Shown: positions 45,272 through 55,638, counted from the first letter of the stretch. The stretch: DNA of 64,000 bases from Chloroflexota bacterium (GCA_026710825.1 JAPOQH010000045.1:1-64000), one strand, 5' to 3'. Numbers and translations are program-made. Notes: generated by a model not told the origin, from the letters alone.

Positions 45272-45952
45272 CTACTCATCAACCGGGGGCATAAAGTCGC
45301 TCACCGCCAGTACCACATCGGGGAACGCGCGCGGGCTAATGCTCTCACCCACTCGGTAGGTGCGGACCCCAGCGTACTCCGAGCCCGACGGCTCCCCGTA
45401 GGCCGTAACCTCCCGCGCCCGCAGGTTGGCAACCCACACCTCAGGAATGCCGTCGGCGGCATACCGCGCCAGCTTAGGCCCCTGGTCGAACGCCAGCGAA
45501 GTGTCGGCAAACTCAATGATCAGGTACACATCTTCGGGCGTGGCATGTCCGGTTGGTCCCGAACCGGGGGCAGTCCACCGCTTCAGGGCGACGTCGGGCT
45601 CGGGCATACTGCGGTCGTTCAGACGGACAGGGCCAGCTATCTGCACCGTCGCCCGACCGATCAGCGGGGGAACCAGTAAAGTGGTTGTCCAGTCGGTGCC
45701 ACCCACGTGGCGGTCGCCAATCGGCGGCATAACGATTATCACTCCATCAATCAGTTCAACGCGGTCGTCCTCGTGCAGGATGCCAGCCACCCCCATGGCC
45801 AAATACTCGTCCACCGTGAAAAGGCGGCGGCCAGCGAGCGCCTCAGCTTGCTCGCCCGCGTCGATAATGCCGGCTCGCGCCAGAGCAGCGCATTCCTCCG
45901 CGCTGAACGATCGCGCTGGAGGCATCGCGGTCGTCGTCGACGTTGTGGTCAT
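45272..45952 (-). CDS. Uma2 family putative restriction-endonuclease-like protein
   Basis: 226 aa. FTVDEYLAMGVAGILHEDDRVELIDGVIIVMPPIG is the Uma2 N-terminal signature, and PEPDVALK plus LIIEFADTS give the PD-(D/E)XK core. These proteins are abundant in cyanobacteria and Chloroflexota; their role is unclear. GGGAGG precedes the ATG at 45952. A second, divergent member is at 48286. Confidence 0.88.
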   Translation of the reverse strand: MTTTSTTTAMPPARSFSAEECAALARAGIIDAGEQAEALAGRRLFTVDEYLAMGVAGILHEDDRVELIDGVIIVMPPIGDRHVGGTDWTTTLLVPPLIGRATVQIAGPVRLNDRSMPEPDVALKRWTAPGSGPTGHATPEDVYLIIEFADTSLAFDQGPKLARYAADGIPEVWVANLRAREVTAYGEPSGSEYAGVRTYRVGESISPRAFPDVVLAVSDFMPPVDE

Positions 45953-46228
45953 CAGATATTCCTCCCGATCCTCGCGCCCGGCGCCGTAGAGCAATGATAA
46001 GCGAATACTACCATGTCGAAGACGCCGCAACGGCCTGCTCCAACACTGGCGCAGGTACCCTCGATTAAATTCGTCCCTGCGGCAGCCTCCGCAATTCAGC
46101 AGCTATGAATCATGGTGCCACGGTTCCCATCCCGTGCATCCTGTTCATCCATGTAAAGAGAATTGCCCTGATATGCTAATATCTCCGCACATAATCCCAA
46201 GCATTTCCCGCCCCGGAGGTTCACCGCC

Positions 46229-48181
46229 ATGACGCAAAACACCGGCGCTTTTGAGGCCCTGCTCCAGGAAGATCGCACCTACCCGCCGCCGACCGATTTC
46301 GCCGCCCACGCCAACATCGCCGACCCGGCGGTGTACGAGGAGGCGCGGCGCGACCCCGAGGCATTCTGGGCCCGCTTCGCCGGCGAACTCGACTGGTTCC
46401 AGCCCTGGGACACCGTCCTCGACTGGTCAGACGCACCCTTCGCCAAGTGGTTCGTCGGTGGCAAGCTCAACGCCGCCTACAACTGCATCGACCGCCATCT
46501 CGACGGCCCCCGGAAGAACAAGGCCGCCATCATCTGGGAAGGCGAGCCTGGCGACTGGCAGGTATACACCTACCGCGACCTCTACCGCGAAGTCTGCAAG
46601 TTCGCCAACGGCCTCAAGAGCCTCGGAGTGCAGAAGGGCGACCGCGTCACCCTCTACATGCCGATGGTGCCGGAGTTGGCCATCGCAATGCTGGCGTGCG
46701 CCCGCATCGGCGCGCCCCACAGCATCGTCTTCGGCGGGGTCAGCGCCGAGTCCCTCCGCGACCGCATCGAGGACTCCCAGTCCAAGGTCATGATCACCGC
46801 CGACGGCGGCTGGCGTCGCGGCAACATCATCCCCCTCAAGCAGAACGCCGACGCCTCCATCGAGGGCGACACCCCCGTCGAGAAGGTCGTCGTCGTCAAG
46901 CGCACCGCCCACGACGTTCCCATGGTGGAGGGCCGCGACGTCTGGTGGCACGAACTCGTCGCCGACCAGCCCCTCAACTGCGAGCCCGAGCAGATGGACA
47001 GCGAGGACATGCTGTTCATGCTCTACACCAGCGGCACCACCGGCAAGCCCAAGGGCATCGTCCACACCACCGGCGGCTACATGACCGGCACCTATGCCAC
47101 CACCAAGTGGATCTTCGACCTCAAGGAAGACGACGTCTACTGGTGCACCGCCGACATCGGTTGGGTCACCGGCCATAGCTACATCATCTACGGCCCGCTG
47201 GCCAACGGCGCGACCACCGTCATGTACGAGGGATCTCCCGACTACCCCGACCGTGACCGTTTCTGGGCCATCGTCGAGAAGTACGCCTGCACCATCTGCT
47301 ACACCGCGCCCACCGCCATCCGCACGTTCATGCGCTGGGGCGAGGAATACCCCAACCGCCGCGATATGTCGTCCCTGCGCCTCCTCGGCAGCGTTGGCGA
47401 ACCCATCAACCCCGAGGCCTGGGTCTGGTACTGGCAGCACATCGGCGGTGGACGCTGCCCCGTCGTAGACACCTGGTGGCAGACCGAAACCGGCTCAATC
47501 ATGATCTCCGCCCTGCCCGGCATCACCACCCTCAAGCCCGGCTCCGCGACCCAACCGTTCCCCGGCATCGACGCCGCCATCCTCGACGAGCAGGGCAACG
47601 AGATCGGACCCGGTGGCGGTGGCTACCTCGTCGTCCGCAAGCCGTGGCCCAGCATGCTCCGCGGCATCTACGGCGACCCCGAACGGTTCGTCCAGCAGTA
47701 CTGGTCCAACTACGAAGGCATCTACTTCACCAGCGACGGCGCAAAGCTCGATGAGGAATCCTACTTCTGGCTCCTCGGCCGCGTGGACGACGTGATCAAC
47801 GTGTCGGCCCACCGCATCAGCACCATGGAGGTCGAGTCCGCCCTGGTGGACAACCTGAAGGTCGCCGAGGCCGCCTGCATCGGCCGCAGCCATGAGGTCA
47901 AGGGCCAGGCCATCGTCGCCTTCGTCACCCTCAAGGATCAGATCGCAAGCTCCGACGACGTCATCACCGAACTCAAGCAGCACGTCGCCGGCAAGATCGG
48001 TCCCATGGCCCGCCCCGACGACATCTACTTCGCCGCCGAACTACCCAAGACCCGCAGCGGCAAGATCATGCGCCGCCTCCTCCGCGACGTAGCCGAAGGC
48101 CGCGCCCTCGGCGCCACCACCCCCCTCGCCGACCCCGCCGTAGTAGAAATGCTAAAAGCCCAATACGACGACGAGGAATAA
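46229..48181 (+). CDS. acs: Acetyl-CoA synthetase
   Basis: 650 aa AMP-forming enzyme making acetyl-CoA from acetate, ATP and Co[20 protein letters not shown] is the phosphate loop, WWQTETGS the acetate pocket, and the C-terminal [10 protein letters not shown] has the catalytic Lys that is the usual target of acetylation control. CGGAGG precedes the ATG. A terminator follows. Confidence 0.96.
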   Translation: MTQNTGAFEALLQEDRTYPPPTDFAAHANIADPAVYEEARRDPEAFWARFAGELDWFQPWDTVLDWSDAPFAKWFVGGKLNAAYNCIDRHLDGPRKNKAAIIWEGEPGDWQVYTYRDLYREVCKFANGLKSLGVQKGDRVTLYMPMVPELAIAMLACARIGAPHSIVFGGVSAESLRDRIEDSQSKVMITADGGWRRGNIIPLKQNADASIEGDTPVEKVVVVKRTAHDVPMVEGRDVWWHELVADQPLNCEPEQMDSEDMLFMLYTSGTTGKPKGIVHTTGGYMTGTYATTKWIFDLKEDDVYWCTADIGWVTGHSYIIYGPLANGATTVMYEGSPDYPDRDRFWAIVEKYACTICYTAPTAIRTFMRWGEEYPNRRDMSSLRLLGSVGEPINPEAWVWYWQHIGGGRCPVVDTWWQTETGSIMISALPGITTLKPGSATQPFPGIDAAILDEQGNEIGPGGGGYLVVRKPWPSMLRGIYGDPERFVQQYWSNYEGIYFTSDGAKLDEESYFWLLGRVDDVINVSAHRISTMEVESALVDNLKVAEAACIGRSHEVKGQAIVAFVTLKDQIASSDDVITELKQHVAGKIGPMARPDDIYFAAELPKTRSGKIMRRLLRDVAEGRALGATTPLADPAVVEMLKAQYDDEE

Positions 48182-48213
48182 CCACAACGCGCAGTCGCGC
48201 TGGTATTCATTCT

Positions 48214-48240
48214 GGCCCCTCTGATACCTGGAGGGGCCTT
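48214..48240 (+). terminator. Terminator of acs
   Basis: Stem GGCCCCTC/GAGGGGCC with 9-base loop followed by TTTGCT, 33 bases after acs. A TATACT at 48244 immediately after may be the -10 box of the next gene. Confidence 0.65.
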
Positions 48241-48285
48241 TGCTATACTGTGTGCCAACCCTCCGGACCCGCGCCGAGGTTCAAA

Positions 48286-49056
48286 ATGACGACGCAGCTG
48301 CCCCGCAAAATCGACCCTAAGCTGGCGCACCTTTACGACGACAACGGCGTTTTTTACCCCGACACGGATGGTATGCCCTTGCCCGACGGATTCTATCAGG
48401 AACGTTTTTATGTCAACGCAGTGTCAACTCTGCGAGGGTATTTCAAGGATCATCCCAACGTCGCCGTCAGCGGCAACACGTTCATCTACTATCGACAGGG
48501 TTCCCCTCGGCAGTTCGTATCACCAGACTGCTACGTCGCCTTCGATGTGGATGTTGATCACATTTTCTACCGCAACACGTACCGGGTCTGGGAGATGGGA
48601 AAGATCCCCGATTTCGCCCTGGAGATCGCCTCTCAAAGCACCGCGCGATACGACATCGGCGAAAAACGCCGTCTGTACGCCGAACTGGGCTTTGGCGAAT
48701 ACTGGCGTTACGACGAAACTCCGGACAGCGTATTCTACGGCGAACCGCTGGTCGGCGAGCGACTGGTCAACGGCGAGTACGTCCGGTTTGAAATCAACCG
48801 GGAACCCGACGGCTTGATCTGGGCCCACAGCCCGACCCTCGGCCTGGACCTGTGCTGGGACGACGGGATACTGCGCTATCGCGTCCCCGACACCGGCGAA
48901 TTCCTGCCACATTACGACGAAGCCATGGCCGCATTGAGGGAATCGGAAGCGCGTCGCAGAGAATCCGAGAATGCGCGCTCGCTCGCTGAGGCCGAGAACG
49001 CCGAACTTCGAAAGCAACTGCGCCGGCTCCAAGCCCAGCGAGACCACCCAATCTGA
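48286..49056 (+). CDS. Uma2 family protein with C-terminal coiled coil
   Basis: 256 aa. [21 protein letters not shown] and [36 protein letters not shown] match the Uma2 nuclease-like fold. The last about 45 residues ([30 protein letters not shown]) form a charged coiled coil, a common Uma2 tail. The ATG at 48286 has GAGG upstream. It is 31 bases ahead of gatB but functionally unrelated to it. Confidence 0.85.
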   Translation: MTTQLPRKIDPKLAHLYDDNGVFYPDTDGMPLPDGFYQERFYVNAVSTLRGYFKDHPNVAVSGNTFIYYRQGSPRQFVSPDCYVAFDVDVDHIFYRNTYRVWEMGKIPDFALEIASQSTARYDIGEKRRLYAELGFGEYWRYDETPDSVFYGEPLVGERLVNGEYVRFEINREPDGLIWAHSPTLGLDLCWDDGILRYRVPDTGEFLPHYDEAMAALRESEARRRESENARSLAEAENAELRKQLRRLQAQRDHPI

Positions 49057-49087
49057 TCTGATCCATTCCGGACATCTGGTACCACCC

Positions 49088-50584
49088 ATGCAATACGAAA
49101 CCGTCATCGGCCTCGAGGTCCACGTCCAGCTCGACACTCGCAGCAAGATGTTCTGCGCCTGCCCGGCTGACTACCAGACCGCCGACCCCAACACCCCCAC
49201 CTGCCCGGTATGCCTCGGCCTCCCCGGCGCGCTGCCCGTCATCAACCGCCGCGCCGTCGAATTCACCATGATGACCGGCCTCGCCCTCAATTGCAGCATC
49301 CCGGAGTACGCCAAGTTCGACCGCAAGAACTACCCCTACCCTGACCTGATGAAGGGCTATCAGATCTCCCAGTACGACCTGCCCCTGGCCCTCGACGGTT
49401 ACGTCGAAATCGACGGCGACCCCTCCATCGGCCACACTCAACGCCGCATCGGCGTCGAACGTGTCCACCTCGAAGAAGACGTCGCCAAGATGCAGCACTT
49501 CCCTGACGGCGACGGAGGCGAGGGATACTCGCTCGTCGACGTCAACCGCTCCGGCGTCCCCCTCATGGAAATCGTCAGCAAGCCCGACCTCCGCTCGCCC
49601 GAGGAAGCCCACCAGTACCTCACGTCTCTGCACTCTCTCGTCCAGTTCCTCGGCGTGTCCACCGCCAACATGCAGGATGGCAACTTCCGCTGCGACGCCA
49701 ACGTCAGCATCCGGCCCGTGGGCAGCGACACTTTCGGGACTCGCACCGAAATCAAGAACGTGAACAGCTTCCGCTCCGTTTTTCAGGCCCTCGAGTTCGA
49801 GGTCGAACGCCAGCAGCGCGTTGTCGAAAGCGGCGGCCAAGTCGTTCAGGAAACTCGCGGCTGGGTCGAGGAACGCGAGGTCACCGTATCCCAGCGCAGC
49901 AAGGAATACGCCCACGACTACCGCTACTTCCCGGAGCCTGACCTGCCGCCGTTGAACATCGGCCGCGATTGGGTGACTCAGCTTCAAGCGTCCCTGCCCG
50001 AACTCGCGCCGCAGCGAAAAGCGCGGTTCATCGCCGACTACGGCCTGTCCGAATACGACGCAGACCTGCTCACCAATACCCGCGCCACCGCCGACTACTT
50101 TGAAGCCGCGTTGTCAATTCGCGACGTCGATCGGTCCCCCGACACCGCCCTGGACTCGGCCAAGGAAGTCGCCAACTGGATCCTCGGCGACCTTTCCCGC
50201 CTGCTCAACCAGGATCACCGCGATATCGCCGCTTCCCCGGTCACGCCCACCGGATTGTCCGACCTGCTCCGACTGATCGCCGACGGCACGCTGTCCATAT
50301 CCCTCGCCAAAACCGTCCTCGAGGAGATGTACGCCTCCGGAGGAGACGCCGCAGCTATCGTCGAAGAGAAGGGACTCGCCCAGATCAGCGACACCAGCGC
50401 CATAGAGGCCGCCGTCGCCGAGGCCATCGCTGCCAACCCCAAGGCCGTCGCCGATTACCTCGACGGCAAGGAAAATGCCGCCCGTTTCCTCATGGGCCAG
50501 GTCATGCGCATCACCAAGGGACAGGCCCAGCCTGACCTCGCCCTCCGCCTCGTCCAGGAAGGCCTGGCAGCGCAGAAAAACTGA
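49088..50584 (+). CDS. gatB: Asp-tRNA(Asn)/Glu-tRNA(Gln) amidotransferase subunit B
   Basis: 498 aa. GatCAB converts Glu-tRNA-Gln and Asp-tRNA-Asn to the amidated forms. [53 protein letters not shown] and EEDVAKM are the kinase/amidotransferase core; the C-terminal YqeY-like tail (about 350-498) binds tRNA. gatA and gatC are not adjacent. Confidence 0.97.
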   Translation: MQYETVIGLEVHVQLDTRSKMFCACPADYQTADPNTPTCPVCLGLPGALPVINRRAVEFTMMTGLALNCSIPEYAKFDRKNYPYPDLMKGYQISQYDLPLALDGYVEIDGDPSIGHTQRRIGVERVHLEEDVAKMQHFPDGDGGEGYSLVDVNRSGVPLMEIVSKPDLRSPEEAHQYLTSLHSLVQFLGVSTANMQDGNFRCDANVSIRPVGSDTFGTRTEIKNVNSFRSVFQALEFEVERQQRVVESGGQVVQETRGWVEEREVTVSQRSKEYAHDYRYFPEPDLPPLNIGRDWVTQLQASLPELAPQRKARFIADYGLSEYDADLLTNTRATADYFEAALSIRDVDRSPDTALDSAKEVANWILGDLSRLLNQDHRDIAASPVTPTGLSDLLRLIADGTLSISLAKTVLEEMYASGGDAAAIVEEKGLAQISDTSAIEAAVAEAIAANPKAVADYLDGKENAARFLMGQVMRITKGQAQPDLALRLVQEGLAAQKN

Positions 50585-50617
50585 CGTGGTACAATCGTTA
50601 ACCACGGAGTCCCACCA

Positions 50618-50833
50618 ATGACACTGCTCAACCTCGCCCAGATCATCGCTTCCATAATCCTGGTTCTCATCATCCTGTCTCAGGTGAGGGAAGCCGGCAG
50701 CGGAATGTTCGGCAGCGCCCAGAACACCATCCGCACCCGCCGCGGCCTGGAACGCACCATGTTCCAGATGACCATCGTTCTGATCGTGGTCTTCCTGGTG
50801 GTCTCGACCCTCAGCGCGCGCTTCCCCGGCTAG
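50618..50833 (+). CDS. secG: Preprotein translocase subunit SecG
   Basis: 71 aa with two hydrophobic segments (about 5-22 and 49-66) and the SQVREAGSGMFGSAQNT loop typical of SecG. Part of the SecYEG channel. secD and secF are 30 kb away in the window. Confidence 0.92.
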   Translation: MTLLNLAQIIASIILVLIILSQVREAGSGMFGSAQNTIRTRRGLERTMFQMTIVLIVVFLVVSTLSARFPG

Positions 50834-50852
50834 TACGTCCACCGGTGCCGGC

Positions 50853-51734
50853 ATGACCGCGCCGCCCATCGTTCTGGCCACCGATTTCGGCCTGTCCGAC
50901 GCCTACGTCGGCATGATGCGGGGCGTCATCCACAGCATCAATCACGCCGCCCACGTCATCGACCTTACCCACGGCATCGGCCCCCAGGATGTTCGCCATG
51001 GCGCAGTCGTCCTGACCGATTCCTTCCGTTACTTCCCAGCCGGCAGCATCTTCGTCGCCGTTGTGGATCCCGGCGTCGGCACCGACCGCGCCGCCATCCT
51101 GCTCGAAACGCCCGATGCCCGTTTCGTCGCCCCCGACAACGGCCTCCTCACCCTGGTCTGTCGCCAGTACGAACCATTCTTCGGCGATACCAATCAATCC
51201 GCACCCGCGCCCGTCCCGCAAGCCTGCCGCGTCTGGCGACTCACCAACCCCGACTACTGGCGCCATCCGGTCAGCAACACATTCCACGGCCGTGACGTAT
51301 TCTCACCGGTCGCGGCTCACCTGTCCCTCGGCGCTCCGCCCAATGTCTTGGGTGATCCCGCGCCAACAATCACAACGCTCGCCCTGCCGATACCTCGCCC
51401 CGAGCGCAACGCAATCCAGGGTCAGGTCGTTTTCGCCGACGCTTTTGGCAACCTCGTCACCGACATCACCGCCGATCTGCTGGATGACATCGGAGTCGCA
51501 CCCGGCGATCCATCTACCACCGTAACCATCGCCGGACATACCATAGCCGGCCTTGCCCGCACTTTCCACGACCCGCCCGGCTCAGATCTCCCGAGCAGCA
51601 GCCTCCGCGCCCTCATCGGCAGCCACGGCCGCCTCGAAATCGCCATCGTCGACGGCAACGCGGCATCCACCCTCAACGCGGGTGCCGGCGTTCCCGTCTC
51701 AATCAACGGCCGCGCCAACAACCGCTCTCCTTGA
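50853..51734 (+). CDS. S-adenosyl-L-methionine hydroxide adenosyltransferase family protein
   Basis: 293 aa (DUF62). VLATDFGLSDAYVGMMRGVI, VVDPGVGTDR, FVAPDNGLLT and FHGRDVFSPVAAHL carry the Asp-Arg-His triad of SAM hydroxide adenosyltransferases, which split SAM into adenosine and methionine. Begins 19 bases after secG and ends before a clear terminator. Confidence 0.92.
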   Translation: MTAPPIVLATDFGLSDAYVGMMRGVIHSINHAAHVIDLTHGIGPQDVRHGAVVLTDSFRYFPAGSIFVAVVDPGVGTDRAAILLETPDARFVAPDNGLLTLVCRQYEPFFGDTNQSAPAPVPQACRVWRLTNPDYWRHPVSNTFHGRDVFSPVAAHLSLGAPPNVLGDPAPTITTLALPIPRPERNAIQGQVVFADAFGNLVTDITADLLDDIGVAPGDPSTTVTIAGHTIAGLARTFHDPPGSDLPSSSLRALIGSHGRLEIAIVDGNAASTLNAGAGVPVSINGRANNRSP

Positions 51735-51769
51735 CACCCATTTGCCTGATGCTACTATTGCCCCACTGT

Positions 51770-51796
51770 AAAACCGGCGTTCCCCCGCCGGTTTTT
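51770..51796 (+). terminator. Rho-independent terminator
   Basis: 10-bp stem AAAACCGGCG/CGCCGGTTTT, 6-base loop, five T. It ends the gatB-secG-SAM enzyme transcript. A perfect TATAAT (51798-51803) starts two bases after the T-run, so the promoter for the next operon may abut it. Confidence 0.8.
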
Positions 51797-51879
51797 GTAT
51801 AATCGCCACACTCAACTGCCGGTAAAATCCCCAAGCACCACCAGCAAAACTCCCAGACTCCCATAAGGAGGGCGTTGCC

Positions 51880-52890
51880 ATGGAACCCGAACGCGACACC
51901 TTATTGAAACTCTACCGCACCATGACCACCATTCGTCATTTCGAAGAGCGCGGCGTCCCCGAAACCGGACAGCGCGGCATGTCCTCCTCCGTTCACTCCT
52001 CCGTGGGCCAGGAAGCCGTACCCACCGGCGTTTGCGCCCACCTCACCGACGACGACTACATCGGCAGCACCCACCGCGGCCACGGCCACTGCATCGCCAA
52101 GGGCGTCGACCCGAAGCTGATGATGGCCGAACTCTTCGGACGCAGCGACGGCCCCAACAAGGGCAAGGGCGGCTCCATGCACATCGCCGACATGAGCAAG
52201 GGCATGCTCGGCACCAACGGCATCGTTGCAGGCAGCGTCCCCCTGGCCGTCGGCGCCGCCCTCACCTCCAAGATTCGCAAGTTGGGCCGCGTCGCCGTGG
52301 CTTTCTTCGGCGATGGCGGAGCCAACCAGGGCGTACTCCACGAGTGCATGAACCTCGCCTCCGTGTGGAAACTTCCGGTCATATTCTGCTGCGAGAACAA
52401 CGGCTACGCCGAATCCACTCCGGTGGAATACGGCCTCTCCGTCGCCAACGTGGCCGACCGCGCCGCCGGCTATGACATGCCCGGCTTCCACGTCGACGGG
52501 ATGGACGTCCTGGCGGTTTACGAAGCCGCCGGTGAAGCCGTCTCCCGCGCCCGCGCCGGCGATGGCCCCGCGCTCCTTGAAGCCCGAACGTACCGATACT
52601 ACGGCCACACCGTCTTCGACAACCCCCTCACCTACCGCACCAAGGAGGAAGAGGACCACTGGCGCGCGCGCGACCCGCTGCTCACCTTCCGCAACCACAT
52701 GATCGCCCAGGGCAACGTCATCACTGCCGAAGAACTCGACCAGATGGACGAGGAAGCCCGCGTGCTCATGGAAGAGGCCGTCGTCTTCGCCGACGCCAGC
52801 CCGCTCCCGGAACCCCACGAAATCTACGAGGACGTGTACGACAACTATCCCATCGAAATGATGCGCCGCGGCGCCAACATGTCCGTGTAG
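51880..52890 (+). CDS. 2-oxoacid/acetoin dehydrogenase E1 component, alpha subunit
   Basis: 336 aa thiamine diphosphate-dependent alpha chain. HRGHGHCIAKGVD, the GDGGANQGVLHECMNLASVWKLPVIF(C)CENN ThDP motif and RTYRYYGHTVFDN are present. Pyruvate, branched-chain and acetoin forms cannot be separated by eye; the short length and SVHSSVGQEAVPTGV favour the acetoin/pyruvate group. AAGGAGGG precedes the ATG. E1 beta follows after two inserted genes; E2 and E3 are not in the window. Confidence 0.92.
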   Translation: MEPERDTLLKLYRTMTTIRHFEERGVPETGQRGMSSSVHSSVGQEAVPTGVCAHLTDDDYIGSTHRGHGHCIAKGVDPKLMMAELFGRSDGPNKGKGGSMHIADMSKGMLGTNGIVAGSVPLAVGAALTSKIRKLGRVAVAFFGDGGANQGVLHECMNLASVWKLPVIFCCENNGYAESTPVEYGLSVANVADRAAGYDMPGFHVDGMDVLAVYEAAGEAVSRARAGDGPALLEARTYRYYGHTVFDNPLTYRTKEEEDHWRARDPLLTFRNHMIAQGNVITAEELDQMDEEARVLMEEAVVFADASPLPEPHEIYEDVYDNYPIEMMRRGANMSV

Positions 52891-52912
52891 AGCCCGCACC
52901 CAGGAACCGAAC

Positions 52913-53200
52913 ATGGTCGCTAACCTTGGCAAGGGCCAGCCAAACCTGACCGACGTCGAAATTTCGGCATTGGGCAAACTGATCTACCGGCAAAACATCA
53001 GGCCGCTCATGACCGAAAAGGACATCGGCAAGTACGTGATCGTCGACGTTTACAACGGCGCGTACGAAATCGACGAGAACTCTGTTGAAGCCGATATGCG
53101 ATTGAGGAAAAGACAGCCCGACGCATGCGGATTAATCATGAAAGTCGGGTACTCGGTCGCCTACTTCTCGGGTGGGTACACTGAGGAACCGGAACTGTGA
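52913..53200 (+). CDS. Uncharacterised small protein paired with an aspartic protease
   Basis: 95 aa, not recognised (NLTDVEISALGKLIYRQNIRPLMTEKDIGKYVIVDV, then KVGYSVAYFSGGYTEEPEL). Its stop overlaps the GTG start of the retropepsin-like gene. Such pairs of a small protein and a clan AA protease occur in cyanobacteria and Chloroflexota. Both sit between the E1 alpha and beta genes, with lower GC than either. Confidence 0.7.
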   Translation: MVANLGKGQPNLTDVEISALGKLIYRQNIRPLMTEKDIGKYVIVDVYNGAYEIDENSVEADMRLRKRQPDACGLIMKVGYSVAYFSGGYTEEPEL

Positions 53201-53571
53201 CTAGCGGCCACGTCACCGCATCCGGCAAACCCTTGGTGCCCCTGACAATTTTGGACAACCATGGCAACCCTCATACAATACGGATGATCCTCGACACCGG
53301 GTTCACGGGGCAGATACTCCTTCCAGAACGGTTTGTGAATAGGCTCGGACTGACCATGGATCGATTCAGCCACGGGCGCCCTGTAGGTGACCAGTACATT
53401 CGGATACCGGCTGGCTTCGCCACAGTCAATCGGCGAGGCGGTCATCGCAACGTGCATGCCCTGCAACTCGACCCTGAACCCCTTATGGGTATGGAATTCC
53501 TCTGGAACCACCGCACCACCATCGACGCCGTTCCCAACGGCCCCGTAACCATCACTCCAATCGGAGGCTGA
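53197..53571 (+). CDS. Clan AA (retropepsin-like) aspartic protease
   Basis: 124 aa. The active-site motif MILDTGFTGQILLP has the D-T-G triad of single-domain, dimeric aspartic proteases, and the later GMEFLWNH resembles the G-hydrophobic turn. No membrane anchor. GTG start overlapping the previous stop (GTGA). Ends 4 bases before the E1 beta ATG. Confidence 0.82.
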   Translation: MTSGHVTASGKPLVPLTILDNHGNPHTIRMILDTGFTGQILLPERFVNRLGLTMDRFSHGRPVGDQYIRIPAGFATVNRRGGHRNVHALQLDPEPLMGMEFLWNHRTTIDAVPNGPVTITPIGG

Positions 53572-53575
53572 AAAT

Positions 53576-54631
53576 ATGACCACTATGGTTGAAACCCCCA
53601 TGCTGCCCCCTCCGGGCGAAACCAGGACTCTGCAAACCCGCGAAGCCATCAACGAAGCCCTGATCCAGGAAATGCGCCGCGACGAGACCGTCATCATCAT
53701 GGGCGAAGAGATCGCCGGCGGCGCCGGCCGTGAACACCTCGGCATCGTCGACGCCTGGGGCGGCGCATTCCGCACCACCCGCGGACTCATCCAGGAGTTC
53801 GGCAACGAACGCGTTCTGGACACCCCGCTGTCCGAGGCCGCCTTCGTTGGCACCGCCATCGGCGCCGCCTCCACCGGCATGCGCGCCGTCGCCGAGTTGA
53901 TGTTCGTGGACTTCATCGGCGTCTGCATGGACCAACTCCTCAACAACGCCGCCAAGATGCGCTACATGTTCGGCGGCCAGGTCAAGGTCCCCTTCGTCAT
54001 GCTCACCCGCATTGGCGCGGGATTCGGCAGCGCCGCCCAGCACTCCGAGTCCTTCTACTCACTGTTCAGCCATATTCCGGGGCTCAAGGGTGTCTGTCCC
54101 TCCGACGCCTACACCGCCAAGGGCCTGCTCCTATCCGCCATCCGCGACGACGACCCCGTGGTGTTTTTCGAGCACAAGGGTCTCTACGGCGACACCTGCC
54201 CTGTCCCAGAGGAGATGTACACCCTGCCCCTGGGCAAGGCTCGCACCGTCCGCCCCGGCACCGATATGACCATCGTCGGCATCAGCAAGATGACCTGGAC
54301 CGCCGTCGAGGCCGCCGAGGAACTGGCCAAAGAGGGCATCAACGCCGAGGTCATCGACCTCCTCAGCGTCTCCCCCATCGACTACGACCATGTCCTGGAT
54401 TCCGTGCGCCGCACCCATCGCCTGCTGGTGGTGGACGAGGACACCCCGGTGTGCAGCATCTCTTCCGACATCTGCGCCCGCGTCGCCGAGGAAGCCTTCG
54501 ACTACCTCGACGCCCCTCCGTCCCGCGTCACCCCACCTCACACGCCGGTCCCCTACAGCCGCGCCCTGGAAAACCTCTACGTGCCCAACGCCGAGCGAGT
54601 GATCACCACCGCCCGCCGCCTCGTGGCATAG
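53576..54631 (+). CDS. 2-oxoacid/acetoin dehydrogenase E1 component, beta subunit
   Basis: 351 aa beta chain: MGEEIAGGAGREHLGIVDAWGG, DTPLSEAAFVGTAIGAA, AAKMRYMFGGQVKVPFV and HIPGLKGVCPSDAYTAKGLL. Its transketolase C-terminal domain (about 220-345) has EVIDLLSVSPIDYD. Normally contiguous with E1 alpha, but here 685 bases of inserted genes intervene; reading direction and spacing still allow co-transcription. Confidence 0.93.
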   Translation: MTTMVETPMLPPPGETRTLQTREAINEALIQEMRRDETVIIMGEEIAGGAGREHLGIVDAWGGAFRTTRGLIQEFGNERVLDTPLSEAAFVGTAIGAASTGMRAVAELMFVDFIGVCMDQLLNNAAKMRYMFGGQVKVPFVMLTRIGAGFGSAAQHSESFYSLFSHIPGLKGVCPSDAYTAKGLLLSAIRDDDPVVFFEHKGLYGDTCPVPEEMYTLPLGKARTVRPGTDMTIVGISKMTWTAVEAAEELAKEGINAEVIDLLSVSPIDYDHVLDSVRRTHRLLVVDEDTPVCSISSDICARVAEEAFDYLDAPPSRVTPPHTPVPYSRALENLYVPNAERVITTARRLVA

Positions 54632-54640
54632 CGAACATCG

Positions 54641-54715
54641 CAGGGGCAGGTTTGAAGCAACCCGCCCCGATACCTCATATACGCATCGCGTAGGGGCGAG
54701 TCATGACTCGCCCCC
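54641..54715. repeat. Two tandem GGGGC hairpins
   Basis: First, GGGGCAGGTT with AACCCGCCCC (one mismatch, 54643-54668); second, a perfect 22-base palindrome GGGGCGAGTCATGACTCGCCCC (54693-54714). They separate E1 beta from the NHL gene. Same family as the hairpins at 8654, 14605 and 31238; may act as terminators. Confidence 0.6.
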
Positions 54716-54753
54716 GCCATCTCGAAATCCCCACCGTCCTGGAGGCCCTACCC

Positions 54754-55638
54754 ATGACCACTGTCGGATCCGGCAAACACACCTACACTCTCACCTCCGA
54801 CTGGGCCAAAATGCCCGACGCCCACCCGCTGGGCGCAGTCAGCGCCATCGCCAGCGACTCCGCCGGCGACATCTACGCGTTCCATCGCGCCGATCCGCCC
54901 ATCGCCATCTTCGACCGGCAGACCGGCGATTTCAAGAGCGGCTGGGGCAACGGCGGCTATGTGTACGCCCACGGTTTCTACATCGAGGACGATATCGTGT
55001 ACCTCACCGACCGGGACACTTCGACCTGCATGATGTACACCCTGGACGGCAAGCTCATCCAGATGCTGGGCCGCTACATGGTCCACTCCGACACGGGAGC
55101 TGAGGTGGCCGGCCAACTGGTCCCGCGAGCCGCCGGCCCGTTCAACTATCCTGCCGAGCTGGTGCCGTCTCCCAGCGGTGACCTGTATGTCGCCGACGGC
55201 TATCGCAATGCTCGCGTCCACCGGTTCGACAACGACGGCAACCATAAGTATTCGTGGGGCAAGCCCGGCAAGGAACACCCCTACGAATTCCACCTGCCCC
55301 ACAGCGTCCTGGTGACTCGCGAAGACCGCGTCTACGTCTGCGACCGCGAGAACAGCCGCGTCCAGATATTCAACACGTCCGGTGACTTCATCACCATGTG
55401 GACTGACGCCCAGCGGCCCACCGACATCGCCGAGACCCCCGAGGGAGATTTCGTCGTCAGCGAACTGGCCACGCTGGACAACTCAAAGAGCCCGCGTGTC
55501 AGCATATTCGACCGCGACGGCAACGCCCTCGCCCGGTGGGACAGCCGATCCGCCCATGGTATCTGGTGCGACGCCCAGGGCGACATCTTCCTCGCCCTAA
55601 CCGGCGACCGAGCCGTCGACAAATACGGCCGCGACTGA
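54754..55638 (+). CDS. NHL-repeat beta-propeller protein, second paralogue
   Basis: 294 aa with the same MTTVGSGKxTY start, SDTGxExxG, RAAGPFNYPxELVPxPxGDLYV and CDRENxRxQI blocks as the protein at 28834-29709. GGAGG lies 8 bases before the ATG at 54754. No signal peptide. It ends before a strong terminator and is probably its own unit. Confidence 0.87.
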   Translation: MTTVGSGKHTYTLTSDWAKMPDAHPLGAVSAIASDSAGDIYAFHRADPPIAIFDRQTGDFKSGWGNGGYVYAHGFYIEDDIVYLTDRDTSTCMMYTLDGKLIQMLGRYMVHSDTGAEVAGQLVPRAAGPFNYPAELVPSPSGDLYVADGYRNARVHRFDNDGNHKYSWGKPGKEHPYEFHLPHSVLVTREDRVYVCDRENSRVQIFNTSGDFITMWTDAQRPTDIAETPEGDFVVSELATLDNSKSPRVSIFDRDGNALARWDSRSAHGIWCDAQGDIFLALTGDRAVDKYGRD

